Of a stretch of DNA of 11,119 bases, positions 1 through 7,014 are shown piece by piece; position 1 is the first letter of the stretch, and each line of letters begins with the position of its first letter. The position numbers and the translations under genes were made by a program. Source of the stretch: an uncultured Rhodospirillaceae bacterium (GTDB lineage: Bacteria; Pseudomonadota; Alphaproteobacteria; Rhodospirillales; Casp-alpha2); assembly GCA_913048145.1 (NCBI GenBank), contig CAJWVP010000059.1, forward strand, positions 1-11,119, written 5' to 3'. The notes under the pieces were generated by a model. It was given only the letters and a program-made list of their open reading frames with translations, did not search any database and was not told the origin of the DNA.

Positions 1-161
1 GCGTATACCTGGCCGGGATCATGGCGGTCATCCATTTCATCATGATGCGCAAGGGTTTCCAGATTGAACCATTCATCTACGCGGGCATCCTGGCGGCCCT
101 TCTTGGCACGCGGCTGGTGCCGTATCTTAAGAAACGGAAGAAGAAGGCCGCGACAGCCTAG
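1..161 (+). CDS. msrQ: MsrQ (YedZ), haem-binding subunit of protein-methionine-sulfoxide reductase, C-terminal fragment
   Basis: Only the last 52 codons are in the window, read from base 3 and ending in TAG at 159-161; the 5' part lies upstream. MsrQ is the inner-membrane b-type haem protein that passes electrons to MsrP, the periplasmic molybdoenzyme that repairs oxidised methionine in envelope proteins. The visible part begins VYLAGIMAVIHFIMM, which matches the last conserved helix of the family, including the histidine of the V-IH motif. A short loop and a final helix (EPFIYAGILAALLG) follow, and the protein ends in a strongly basic cytoplasmic tail, KKRKKKAATA. The assignment rests on similarity to the remembered E. 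coli YedZ C-terminus. A different ferric-reductase-like membrane protein is the main alternative. msrP would be expected just upstream. Confidence 0.8.
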   Translation, partial: VYLAGIMAVIHFIMMRKGFQIEPFIYAGILAALLGTRLVPYLKKRKKKAATA

Positions 162-201
162 CGGATGCGCCGCGCCCAACTGACGCTGGTCCAGATGCAC
201 T

Positions 202-357
202 TCATCGTCGCCGAAGCGCGACGGCAGGTCCGGTGCCCACCGTCAGGGCGCCGGGGCGACCGCTGGGCAGGGCGATACCTTCGCCGCGGCAATGGCCCAA
301 GGCGGCGGCTTCGAGTTCGTGGGAATCAAAGAGAAGCTTGCGCGTTTCGCGAGGCAT
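202..357 (-). CDS. small unrecognised protein, probably frameshifted
   Basis: This 51-residue ORF on the minus strand starts at ATG 355-357 and ends in TGA at 202-204. An excellent Shine-Dalgarno, GGAGGG, lies six bases before the ATG, which is the main reason to believe in it. The N-terminal 40 residues (MPRETRKLLFDSHELEAAAL, then GHCRGEGIALPSGRPGALTV) read like a folded protein. After that the frame turns arginine-rich and stops. In the +1 frame the reading continues as APDLPSRFGDDEVHLDQRQL, which looks much more protein-like. I infer a one-base insertion near 234-238. That second frame stays open into antisense of msrQ, so the true end is unclear. I do not recognise the family. It could be a recently broken gene, a sequence error, or chance after a fortuitous ribosome binding site. 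Confidence 0.4.
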   Translation of the reverse strand: MPRETRKLLFDSHELEAAALGHCRGEGIALPSGRPGALTVGTGPAVALRRR

Positions 358-523
358 GCGGTCCCTCCGTTCTGGACGACGAGAGATTGAATTTCTTTTC
401 CAGCGAATGCATGGCGGCTTGGACGTTAAGGTTGCGTTACCGGGATGCATTCGGCCATTGATCCCCCGGCCCGCTAGGCTATCATTCACGTGATCAGCGA
501 CCGCCCACAAACGAGGCCCAAAC

Positions 524-703
524 ATGTCCGCCCCCGAAGTCATCGAAGTTGAGAAGAAGCGCGTTGCCTGTGATGGCGGTGGCGGCGCCCTGGGACATCC
601 GAAGATCTATCTGGAGATGGGCGCAGCCAACGAAGTTATCTGCCCCTACTGCTCGCGCCGGTTCGTGTTTAAAGAAGGCACGGTGGTCGACGCCGGGGAC
701 TAA
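524..703 (+). CDS. CHCC zinc-finger domain protein (zf-CHCC, NDUFS6-like)
   Basis: A 59-residue protein. The start ATG at 524 is preceded by GAGG with a seven-base spacer, an ideal ribosome binding site; the stop is TAA. The fold is shown by the zinc ligands C16, H25, C40 and C43 in the family pattern CDGGGGALGHP followed by ICPYCSRRF. In the family this module binds one zinc ion. It is shared with the mitochondrial complex I accessory subunit NDUFS6, and alphaproteobacteria carry it as a free-standing small protein of about 60-80 residues. A role with NADH:quinone oxidoreductase is known for the eukaryotic relatives but only inferred here. It lies in the same direction as polA, 339 bases upstream, and probably has its own transcript. 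The ligand set is complete and there is no sign of decay. Confidence 0.9.
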   Translation: MSAPEVIEVEKKRVACDGGGGALGHPKIYLEMGAANEVICPYCSRRFVFKEGTVVDAGD

Positions 704-1042
704 GATCGCACGCTTCCTCTTCTTAGTGAACACAGCCGTCCTTTGGTGGCGGAAACTCGGCTTTTTCGGCTCGACTAGCTCCCAGTGTTCGCTGGTGGCC
801 ATCATGCAGGTAAGCGCCTTGATGGGGCTCCGAGATCACCCTCGCGGTGCCGTAAGAAGGTTGAAAATTCGGACTTCGTGGGAGAAGCGCCACGGACCCG
901 TTAATAGGAGATAACTCGCTATATTTCTGTTTTATTCCGGCTCGATCAGGAAGCCGGAAGGGAGTATTCTGGTCCCCACGGCCCAAACGGACCGGCCTTT
1001 CGCCACCGGCGATACATCGCCGTCGCACCCACGGGAGCCATC
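704..1042 (+). other. gene-free stretch upstream of polA
   Basis: This 339-base interval shows no convincing gene on either strand. The open frames crossing it have no plausible ribosome binding site and no domain I recognise. It must hold the polA promoter. TATATT at 920-925 could be a -10 box, but the bases 17 upstream (CCCGTT) do not resemble a -35, so I do not assign it. The only structured element I can support is the hairpin at 1007-1022. The interval is long compared with the tight spacing elsewhere and may include the remains of a lost gene. Confidence 0.5.
1007..1022 (+). promoter_or_regulatory. short hairpin in the polA leader
   Basis: CGGCGATACATCGCCG is an inverted repeat: CGGCGAT pairs with ATCGCCG around AC, in practice a five-base CGGCG stem with a six-base loop. 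It ends about ten bases before the polA Shine-Dalgarno (GGGAG at 1032-1036) and 20 bases before the ATG. There is no T-run after it, so it is not a terminator. It could affect translation initiation or be chance in GC-rich DNA. Confidence 0.3.
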
Positions 1043-3811
1043 ATGACAGACCAGCCTAAACACTTATTCCTCATCGATGGATCGGGCTTCCTGTTCCGCG
1101 CCTTCCATGCGCTGCCACCCATGACCCGGGACGACGGGACGCCGGTGAATGCCGTTTTCGGGTTCACGAAAATGGTCATGAAGCTGATCGACGACACAGA
1201 CGCAGATTACATCGCCGTGATTTTTGACCGCGCGCGCAAGACCTTTCGCTCCAAGATCTACGCCGACTATAAGGCGAATCGGCCGCCACCACCGGACGAG
1301 CTGATCCCACAGTTTCAGCTAGTCCGCAACGCCACCGAGGCCATGAACGTCCCGGCCATCGACATGGATGGTTTTGAGGCCGATGACCTAATCGCTACCT
1401 ACGCCCGCCAGGCCGCCGAGGCCGGCGCGGAGGTTACCATCGTATCCTCCGACAAGGACCTCATGCAGCTGGTCACCGACAAGGTCACCATGTTGGACGC
1501 CATGAAGAACCGGGTCATTGGCCACGAACAGGTGGTGGAGAAGTTCGGCGTCGGGCCGGATCGGGTTGTCGACGTGCAGTCGCTCGCCGGTGACAGCACC
1601 GACAACGTCCCCGGCGTCCAGGGTATCGGCGTAAAAACGGCAGCCCAGTTGATCAACGAATACGGCGATCTGGATTCGCTCTTGGCCAACGCTGAGGAAA
1701 TCAAACAGCCGAAACGCCGCGAGCGGCTCATCGAACAGGCCGACATGGCCCGCATCTCGCGCGAGCTGGTGCGCCTAGATCAAAACGTGCCTGTTACCGA
1801 GGCCTGGGAGAGCTTCGCCGTCAAATCACCGGATCCAAACGTGTTGTTGCCGTTCCTAAGGGAACAGAAATTTCGCTCCCTGGTGTCCACCATGGAGGCG
1901 CGCCTGGGCGTGGAACCCGGCGACAGGGTTGCGGGCGGCAGCGGCAATGCGGCGTTGGACGAGGTCTCCTATGAACTGGTCCAGACGGAGGACGCCCTGA
2001 AGGCCTGGATCGCCGAGGCGGACGAGGCCGGTGCGGTGGCGGTGGACACAGAAACGACCAGTCTTAATTCCATGCAGGCGGAACTGGTGGGCGTGTCGCT
2101 CGCAGTGACGCCTGGTCGGGCGTGCTACGTCCCACTCGGACACAAGGCTGCCGACGCCGGCATCACGGGCGATCTTTTGTGCGAGGCCGAAAGCGCGCCC
2201 TCACCGCAACAGGTAGGCATGGACCAGGCCCTAGGCCTGCTCAGGCCCCTGTTAGAGGACCCAGCGGTCCTGAAAATTGGCCAGAACATCAAGTACGACA
2301 AACAGGTGTTGTTACGCTACGGCATCGATGTTGCTCCCGTCGACGACACTATGCTGATCTCCTACGTTCTGGAGGGCGGTCTGCACGGCCACGGCATGGA
2401 CGAACTGGCCCGTGACGCGCTGGGCGTCGAGACGATAAAATTCAAGGATGTGGCCGGCACCGGGAAGTCGCAGATCACCTTCGATCGCGTGGCGCTGGAC
2501 AAGGCCCTCGATTACGCCGCCGAGGACGCAGACATTACGCTTCGGCTGCACAAGGCGCTCAAGCCGCGCTTGGCCCAGGAACATATGGTGACAGTTTACG
2601 AGACCTTAGAGCGCCCCTTGGTCCCCATCCTAGAGGCCATGGAACGCCAAGGTGTCAAGGTCGACGCCCAGGAACTGAAGCGCCTCTCAGATGACTTTGG
2701 CAAGCGTATGGTCGGCCTGGAAGAAGATGCCCACAAGCTGGCCGGTCGGGAGTTCAACGTTGGCTCGCCGAAACAACTAGGTGAGATCCTGTTCGATGAG
2801 ATGGGGATCGAGGGTGGCAAGAAAGGTAAGACCGGGGCATATTCTACCGGCGCCGATGTACTGGAAGGCCTGGCCGCGGAGGGCCATGACCTGCCAAAGA
2901 CCATCTTAGAGTTCCGCCAACTCTCCAAACTCAAGAGTACCTACACGGATGCCTTGACGGCGGCCATCAATCCGCAGACAGGCCGCGTGCACACCTCCTA
3001 CAGCCAGGCGGCCACGTCGACCGGACGGCTCGCGTCGACGGACCCAAACCTGCAGAATATCCCGGTGCGCACAGTGGAAGGCCGCAAGATCCGCAAAGCC
3101 TTCGTGCCGGAGAAGGACCACGTGTTGGTCTCAGCCGACTATTCCCAGATCGAACTCCGAATTCTTGCCCACGTGGCTGGCATCGACGCCTTGAAGCAGG
3201 CCTTTCATGATGGCCAGGACATCCACGCGCTTACGGCCTCCCAGGTCTTCGGCGAACCCATTGAGGGCATGGACCCGATGACACGGCGGAAGGCAAAAGC
3301 CATCAACTTCGGCATCATCTACGGCATCTCTGCCTTCGGCCTGGCGCGACAGCTGGGCATACCCAACGGCGAGGCGAAGGCCTACATCGATGCCTACTTC
3401 GACAAGTATCCTGGCATCAAGGCCTACATGGAACGCACCAAGACCCAGGCTCGCGAGGAAGGCTTCGTAACCACGCTCTTTGGACGCAAATGCCACACCA
3501 AAGGCATCAACGACCGCAACCCCAACATGCGGGGCTTCGCCGAAAGGGCCGCCATCAACGCGCCGATCCAGGGCGGTGCCGCCGACATTATTAAACGCGC
3601 TATGATCCAGGTGCCCGGTGCGCTCACAAACGCCGGTCTTAAGGCCCAGATGCTCCTGCAGGTGCATGACGAACTGATATTCGAGGTGCCCAAGGCGGAG
3701 GCCAAAGACACCATAAATGTGGTCAGAGCGGCCATGGAAGGGGCGGCGCATTTGGACGTACCGTTGGTGGTGGATGCAGGCACAGGCATGAGCTGGGACG
3801 AAGCCCACTAG
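1043..3811 (+). CDS. polA: DNA polymerase I
   Basis: 922 residues (E. coli Pol I has 928). The enzyme fills gaps and removes RNA primers at Okazaki junctions and serves in excision repair. Residues 1 to about 290 are the 5' nuclease, with acidic metal ligands at D12, D114/D115, D137/D139 (SSDKD) and D184/D187 (GDSTDNVPG), followed by the helix-hairpin-helix region. Residues about 305-510 are the 3'-5' exonuclease, with all DEDD residues present: D335 and E337 in DTET, D419 in NIKYD, and Y491/D495 in YAAED. Proofreading should therefore be active. Residues about 515-922 are the polymerase: motif A DYSQIE (D699), motif B R748-K752-F756-Y760 and motif C HDE (H875, D876). F756 is the Phe type that disfavours dideoxynucleotides. 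GGGAG precedes the ATG by six bases. The stop lies one base before the reading frame of the decayed aminotransferase. Confidence 0.99.
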   Translation: MTDQPKHLFLIDGSGFLFRAFHALPPMTRDDGTPVNAVFGFTKMVMKLIDDTDADYIAVIFDRARKTFRSKIYADYKANRPPPPDELIPQFQLVRNATEAMNVPAIDMDGFEADDLIATYARQAAEAGAEVTIVSSDKDLMQLVTDKVTMLDAMKNRVIGHEQVVEKFGVGPDRVVDVQSLAGDSTDNVPGVQGIGVKTAAQLINEYGDLDSLLANAEEIKQPKRRERLIEQADMARISRELVRLDQNVPVTEAWESFAVKSPDPNVLLPFLREQKFRSLVSTMEARLGVEPGDRVAGGSGNAALDEVSYELVQTEDALKAWIAEADEAGAVAVDTETTSLNSMQAELVGVSLAVTPGRACYVPLGHKAADAGITGDLLCEAESAPSPQQVGMDQALGLLRPLLEDPAVLKIGQNIKYDKQVLLRYGIDVAPVDDTMLISYVLEGGLHGHGMDELARDALGVETIKFKDVAGTGKSQITFDRVALDKALDYAAEDADITLRLHKALKPRLAQEHMVTVYETLERPLVPILEAMERQGVKVDAQELKRLSDDFGKRMVGLEEDAHKLAGREFNVGSPKQLGEILFDEMGIEGGKKGKTGAYSTGADVLEGLAAEGHDLPKTILEFRQLSKLKSTYTDALTAAINPQTGRVHTSYSQAATSTGRLASTDPNLQNIPVRTVEGRKIRKAFVPEKDHVLVSADYSQIELRILAHVAGIDALKQAFHDGQDIHALTASQVFGEPIEGMDPMTRRKAKAINFGIIYGISAFGLARQLGIPNGEAKAYIDAYFDKYPGIKAYMERTKTQAREEGFVTTLFGRKCHTKGINDRNPNMRGFAERAAINAPIQGGAADIIKRAMIQVPGALTNAGLKAQMLLQVHDELIFEVPKAEAKDTINVVRAAMEGAAHLDVPLVVDAGTGMSWDEAH

Positions 3812-3812
3812 G

Positions 3813-4589
3813 ATGCTAAACGCCGGAATTGATCTCACCTCCCCGCCCGGTTGCGCCTAAATGGCCGGCAACTTTTTTCCCATGGCGGAAGCAAAATCCC
3901 CCGTCCTTGATTGGGGTATGTTGCGCTCCGACGCCACCTACGACGTGGCGCAGGTATGGCATGGCCGGTTCTTTCGATTGGACACCCACATTGCCCGGTT
4001 CCAGGCTGACATCAACAAGCTGCGTCTGGCTCTGCCCTTCGACCACGATCAACTTCGCGCCATCTTGGCCAAATACGTACGCCGGGCCGAGCTGGACACG
4101 GCCTATGTTGAGATGATCCTAACCCGCGGCGTGTGCCTCACCTTCAGCCGCGACCCCCGAGATGCGGTCAACACCTTCATTGCCTTTGCGATCCCGCGTA
4201 TACAACCTGAACCCGTCCACCCAACCATCAAAAACTATCACTGGTTCGACCTGATCGTTGGGCTGCACGAGACCTGAGATGCGGGGAGCGAAAACACCTT
4301 GTTGGTGGACGGCGCCGGTCATTTGACCGAGGGTCCCGGCTTCAACATCTTCGCCGTGAAGGATGGCCGGGCAATCACGCCAAACCACGGCGTCCTGAAG
4401 GGAATCACCCGGCGCACAGCGCTTGAGCTGTTGGCCGAATTGCAGATAAAGGCGGAACCGGCGCCGCTGGCTATCGGCGATCTGAAGGTCACGGACGAGG
4501 CGTTCATCACGTCGATAGCTGGTGGCATCATGCCGGTTGGACGCATCGACGGAGAGGCACTCCGCGCCGGACCTGGTCCGTGTCCGTGA
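3813..4589 (+). pseudogene. class IV aminotransferase (branched-chain / D-amino acid type), decayed
   Basis: One reading frame carries nearly a whole PLP-dependent fold-type IV aminotransferase, but it is interrupted. From ATG 3813 it reads MLNAGIDLTSPPGCA, then TAA (3858-3860), then MAGNFFPMAEAKSPVLDWGM onward. A second in-frame stop, TGA, is at 4275-4277. Family hallmarks survive: SDATYDV, the PLP lysine in TIKNYHW (codon 4230-4232), LTEGPGFNIF and TSIAGGIMPV. Compared with the family there is also an in-frame loss of about 20-25 residues at 4196/4197, where FAIP runs directly into RIQPEPVHPTIK. The C-terminus ends early after GPGPCP, with tail-like residues (VSVNDLGRIS) in another frame. 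The frame has about 258 codons, against roughly 285-310 in intact relatives. The remembered family has Tyr near the first stop site (GAAYV), and TAC to TAA is a single change. No product with a complete active site can be made. It began right after polA. Confidence 0.9.
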
Positions 4590-4657
4590 ATGATCTGGGC
4601 CGGATCAGTTGACATGATCGATCATGCATCCATCCCCGTTTGCGACTTCGGCGTACA

Positions 4658-4912
4658 TTAACGACTCGCCGTCACCGTCTGTTTAGGCATGGCATTGTGG
4701 GCCACGGCTGGCGGCTGAAACATCTGCTTGAACAGGATGAAGGTCTGGCCATCCATCTACATGGTTAGGGCGGTGGTGGTTTCGACAGCTGGGTCGGGCG
4801 CCCTTTCCGTATAGCCGGCGAATTCCCAGGGCGCATCCGTAACCTTGCTCAGGAACACGCTGTTTTCGGCCGACCAGAACAGAGTAACTGGAACGATAAT
4901 CAGGGCAAACAT
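4658..4912 (-). pseudogene. small unrecognised protein with signal-like N-terminus, interrupted by TAG
   Basis: On the minus strand an ATG at 4910-4912 follows GAGAGGAAAGCCC, a good Shine-Dalgarno with normal spacing. The first 51 codons begin MFALIIVPVTLFWSAENSVF: a hydrophobic stretch that could be a signal peptide or single membrane helix, then a polar part with AGYTERAPDPAVETTTALTM. A TAG at 4757-4759 ends it, but the same frame stays open beyond for 32 codons (MDGQTFILFKQMFQPP and so on) to a TAA at 4658-4660. The second part is as protein-like as the first, so I read this as an 84-codon gene with one nonsense change. The 51-residue form could also be the real product. I do not recognise the family. 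It lies convergent to the dead aminotransferase and divergent from the ABC ATPase gene. Confidence 0.45.
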
Positions 4913-5027
4913 GGGCTTTCCTCTCGTTACATCCGCTGGACGCACCATGAAAGGCCGAAGCGGCGAGATTTGCTTTCGGACAAGGTAACTTTTTAGCGCA
5001 CCTTGACAGGGGATCATCCGCAGGCGC

Positions 5028-6026
5028 ATGTGCGTGGTCATGCGCTTCTTCCAGCCGACCACAGATCCTGATAATGCCGTGGAGGTCCGTGGCCTCAATA
5101 AAATCTATGTCTCAAGCGGGAAATCCGCATCCAAGGAGGCCCTGAAGGAAATAAATCTGACCATTCCGAAAGGCTCTTTCTTTGCCTTGCTGGGGCCGAA
5201 CGGGGCGGGCAAGTCCACCTTCATCAACATCCTGGCCGGCCTGGTCGTGAAAACGGCCGGCGAGGCGAAGGTTTGGGGTTACGACATCATCGACGATATG
5301 CGAGCAGCCCGGCGCTGTATCGGCGTGGTGCCCCAAGAACTGAACTTGGACGCTTTCTTCACGCCGCGCGAGGTCCTCGACCTGCAGGCCGGACTGTTTG
5401 GAATCCCCGAAAAGGCCCGGCGCACCGACGAGATTTTAGAAGCCGTCGGCCTGGCGGACAAGGCGAACGCCTATGCCCGTTCATTGTCGGGCGGCATGCG
5501 CCGACGGCTCCTGGTGGGCAAGGCCATGGTCCATTCACCGCCGGTACTGATCCTGGATGAGCCGTCGGCAGGCGTCGACGTGGACCTGCGCCGCCAGCTC
5601 TGGAGCCATGTGAAGGCCCTGAACGCAACGGGTACGACGGTGCTGCTGACCACCCACTACCTGGAAGAGGCCGAGGCCATGTGCGACACCATCGGCATCA
5701 TCAACCACGGTCAGCTCATTGCCTGCGAGAAGACGCCGGACCTTTTGGGCCGGCTTGATTCAAAACAGATGGTGATCACCGTCGGCCAGGATTTGGATGC
5801 GGTGCCCAAGGCCCTTACCGCCTTTGCCACCGAACTTCGCGATGCGCGCACCTTGCAGATTTCCTTCGCGCCAAGCCGGGTCAACGCCGGTCAGGTTTTG
5901 GCCGCCGTGAGCGATGCCGGCCTGAGCGTCGTCGACGTGATCACCCGCGAGGTGGACCTGGAGGACATCTTCGTCAATCTGACCCACGCCGATAACATGG
6001 CCGGGACGGTACAGGCCTCCACGTGA
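5028..6026 (+). CDS. ABC-2 type transporter, ATP-binding protein (YadG/CcmA-like)
   Basis: 332 residues. This is the cytoplasmic ATPase that would drive an ABC-2 type exporter. The ATPase domain spans residues about 17-235: Walker A GPNGAGKST (56-64), Q-loop Q103 in VVPQE, signature LSGGM (153-157), Walker B VLILDEP (173-179) with catalytic E178, D-loop SAGVD (180-184) and switch H210. A C-terminal extension of about 95 residues follows, ending in EVDLEDIFVNLT, typical of this subfamily. All ATPase residues are intact. The permease normally encoded beside it is absent: upstream is decayed DNA and downstream a hydrolase. The start is uncertain. ATG 5028 has only a weak CAGG nearby and ATG 5040 is an alternative; conserved sequence begins about residue 17. 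Substrate unknown. Relatives serve efflux or envelope-lipid export. Confidence 0.95.
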   Translation: MCVVMRFFQPTTDPDNAVEVRGLNKIYVSSGKSASKEALKEINLTIPKGSFFALLGPNGAGKSTFINILAGLVVKTAGEAKVWGYDIIDDMRAARRCIGVVPQELNLDAFFTPREVLDLQAGLFGIPEKARRTDEILEAVGLADKANAYARSLSGGMRRRLLVGKAMVHSPPVLILDEPSAGVDVDLRRQLWSHVKALNATGTTVLLTTHYLEEAEAMCDTIGIINHGQLIACEKTPDLLGRLDSKQMVITVGQDLDAVPKALTAFATELRDARTLQISFAPSRVNAGQVLAAVSDAGLSVVDVITREVDLEDIFVNLTHADNMAGTVQAST

Positions 6027-7012
6027 GGTGCGGCCTGGCCGCGCTGACGCTTGTGGGCCTTTTGTCAGCCTGCGCACCGCGCATCCTGGAGCCCGGGCCC
6101 GAGACGGGAACGCCCCATCTGACCGACACCGCCTTTATTACCGCCGACGGCACGGCCCTGCCTCTCCATACCTGGCGGCCGGTGAGCAAACCCCGGGCAG
6201 TGATCCTCGCGCTCCACGGATTTAACGATTACGGCCATTTCTTCGACGGTCCGGGAGATTTCCTGACACTCTGCGGGATCGCATCCTACGCCTATGACCA
6301 GCGCGGGTTCGGCGGCGCGCCGAACCTGGGCACCTGGGCAGGTGTCGCAGCCTATGCGCGCGACGCAGTTCAGGCGGTCCGCGCCGTGAAAAAACGCCAC
6401 CCGGACCTGCCGCTTTATCTACACGGCTCCTCAATGGGTGGGGCCGTCGCAATGCTGGCCGTCAACGGGCCTAACGCCCCTCCCGTGAACGGCGTAATCC
6501 TAGCGGCCCCGGCCATCTGGGGCCGAACCACCATGCCTTGGTATCAGCGTCTGGCGCTTTGGATTGGCGCGCATTTAGCGCCGGAAATGGCCCTGACGGG
6601 GCGCGGATTGGGCATTGTTCCTTCCGACAACTATGAGATGCTGGTCCGCCTTAATCAAGATCCCCTGATCATCAAACAGACCCGTATCGGCACCATCTAC
6701 GGCCTAGTGAACCTTATGGATGCGGCCTTGGCCGCGGCGCCGGGCCTGACAACGCCGACACTCATTCTCTATGGCGAAAATGATGAGATCATTCCCAAGG
6801 CGCCGACCCGACGCATGCTGGAAACCCTGCCAGCCAATCGCCACCGCATCGCGCTTTATGAAGGCGGCTTCCACATGCTGCTGAGGGACCTTCAGGCTGC
6901 CACCGTCTGGAAGGACATGGCCGCCTGGATCATCAACCGGAACGCGCCCTTGCCTTCAAAAGCCGATCAGAGCAGTTTGAAGACACTCGGGATGAAGGAG
7001 GCACGGCACTGA
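6023..7012 (+). CDS. alpha/beta hydrolase, lysophospholipase / monoacylglycerol-lipase type, probable lipoprotein
   Basis: 329 residues. The GTG start at 6023 overlaps the TGA of the ABC ATPase (GTGA), so translation is probably coupled. The N-terminus MRCGLAALTLVGLLSAC is a lipoprotein signal with lipobox LSAC and lipid-modified C17, which points to an envelope location. The body is a serine hydrolase of the Hydrolase_4/S33 type. It has the oxyanion HG at 65-66, nucleophile S137 in GSSMG, acid D254 in YGENDEIIP and H284 in GGFHMLL. Such enzymes cleave acyl esters of lysophospholipids or monoglycerides; the actual substrate cannot be read from the sequence. The short RCG n-region and the lipobox make the GTG start credible, and an AGG lies seven bases before it. 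Linkage to an export ATPase suggests an envelope-lipid task, which is inference. Confidence 0.9.
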   Translation: MRCGLAALTLVGLLSACAPRILEPGPETGTPHLTDTAFITADGTALPLHTWRPVSKPRAVILALHGFNDYGHFFDGPGDFLTLCGIASYAYDQRGFGGAPNLGTWAGVAAYARDAVQAVRAVKKRHPDLPLYLHGSSMGGAVAMLAVNGPNAPPVNGVILAAPAIWGRTTMPWYQRLALWIGAHLAPEMALTGRGLGIVPSDNYEMLVRLNQDPLIIKQTRIGTIYGLVNLMDAALAAAPGLTTPTLILYGENDEIIPKAPTRRMLETLPANRHRIALYEGGFHMLLRDLQAATVWKDMAAWIINRNAPLPSKADQSSLKTLGMKEARH

Positions 7013-7014
7013 CC

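Noticed and set aside
3131..3838. A 235-codon open frame on the minus strand opposite polA
   Set aside because: It lies wholly against the conserved polymerase domain and has no recognisable motif; long antisense frames are expected in GC-rich genes.
3813..4589. Stop-codon readthrough or reassignment (for example selenocysteine at the TGA) to rescue the aminotransferase
   Set aside because: Two different stops, a missing internal segment and a decayed C-terminus are all present, and TAA, TGA and TAG are all used as true stops by intact neighbours.
5003..5032. TTGACA at 5003-5008 as the -35 box for the ABC ATPase gene
   Set aside because: The bases 17-18 downstream (GCATGT / CATGTG) do not resemble a -10 box; one perfect hexamer alone is weak evidence.
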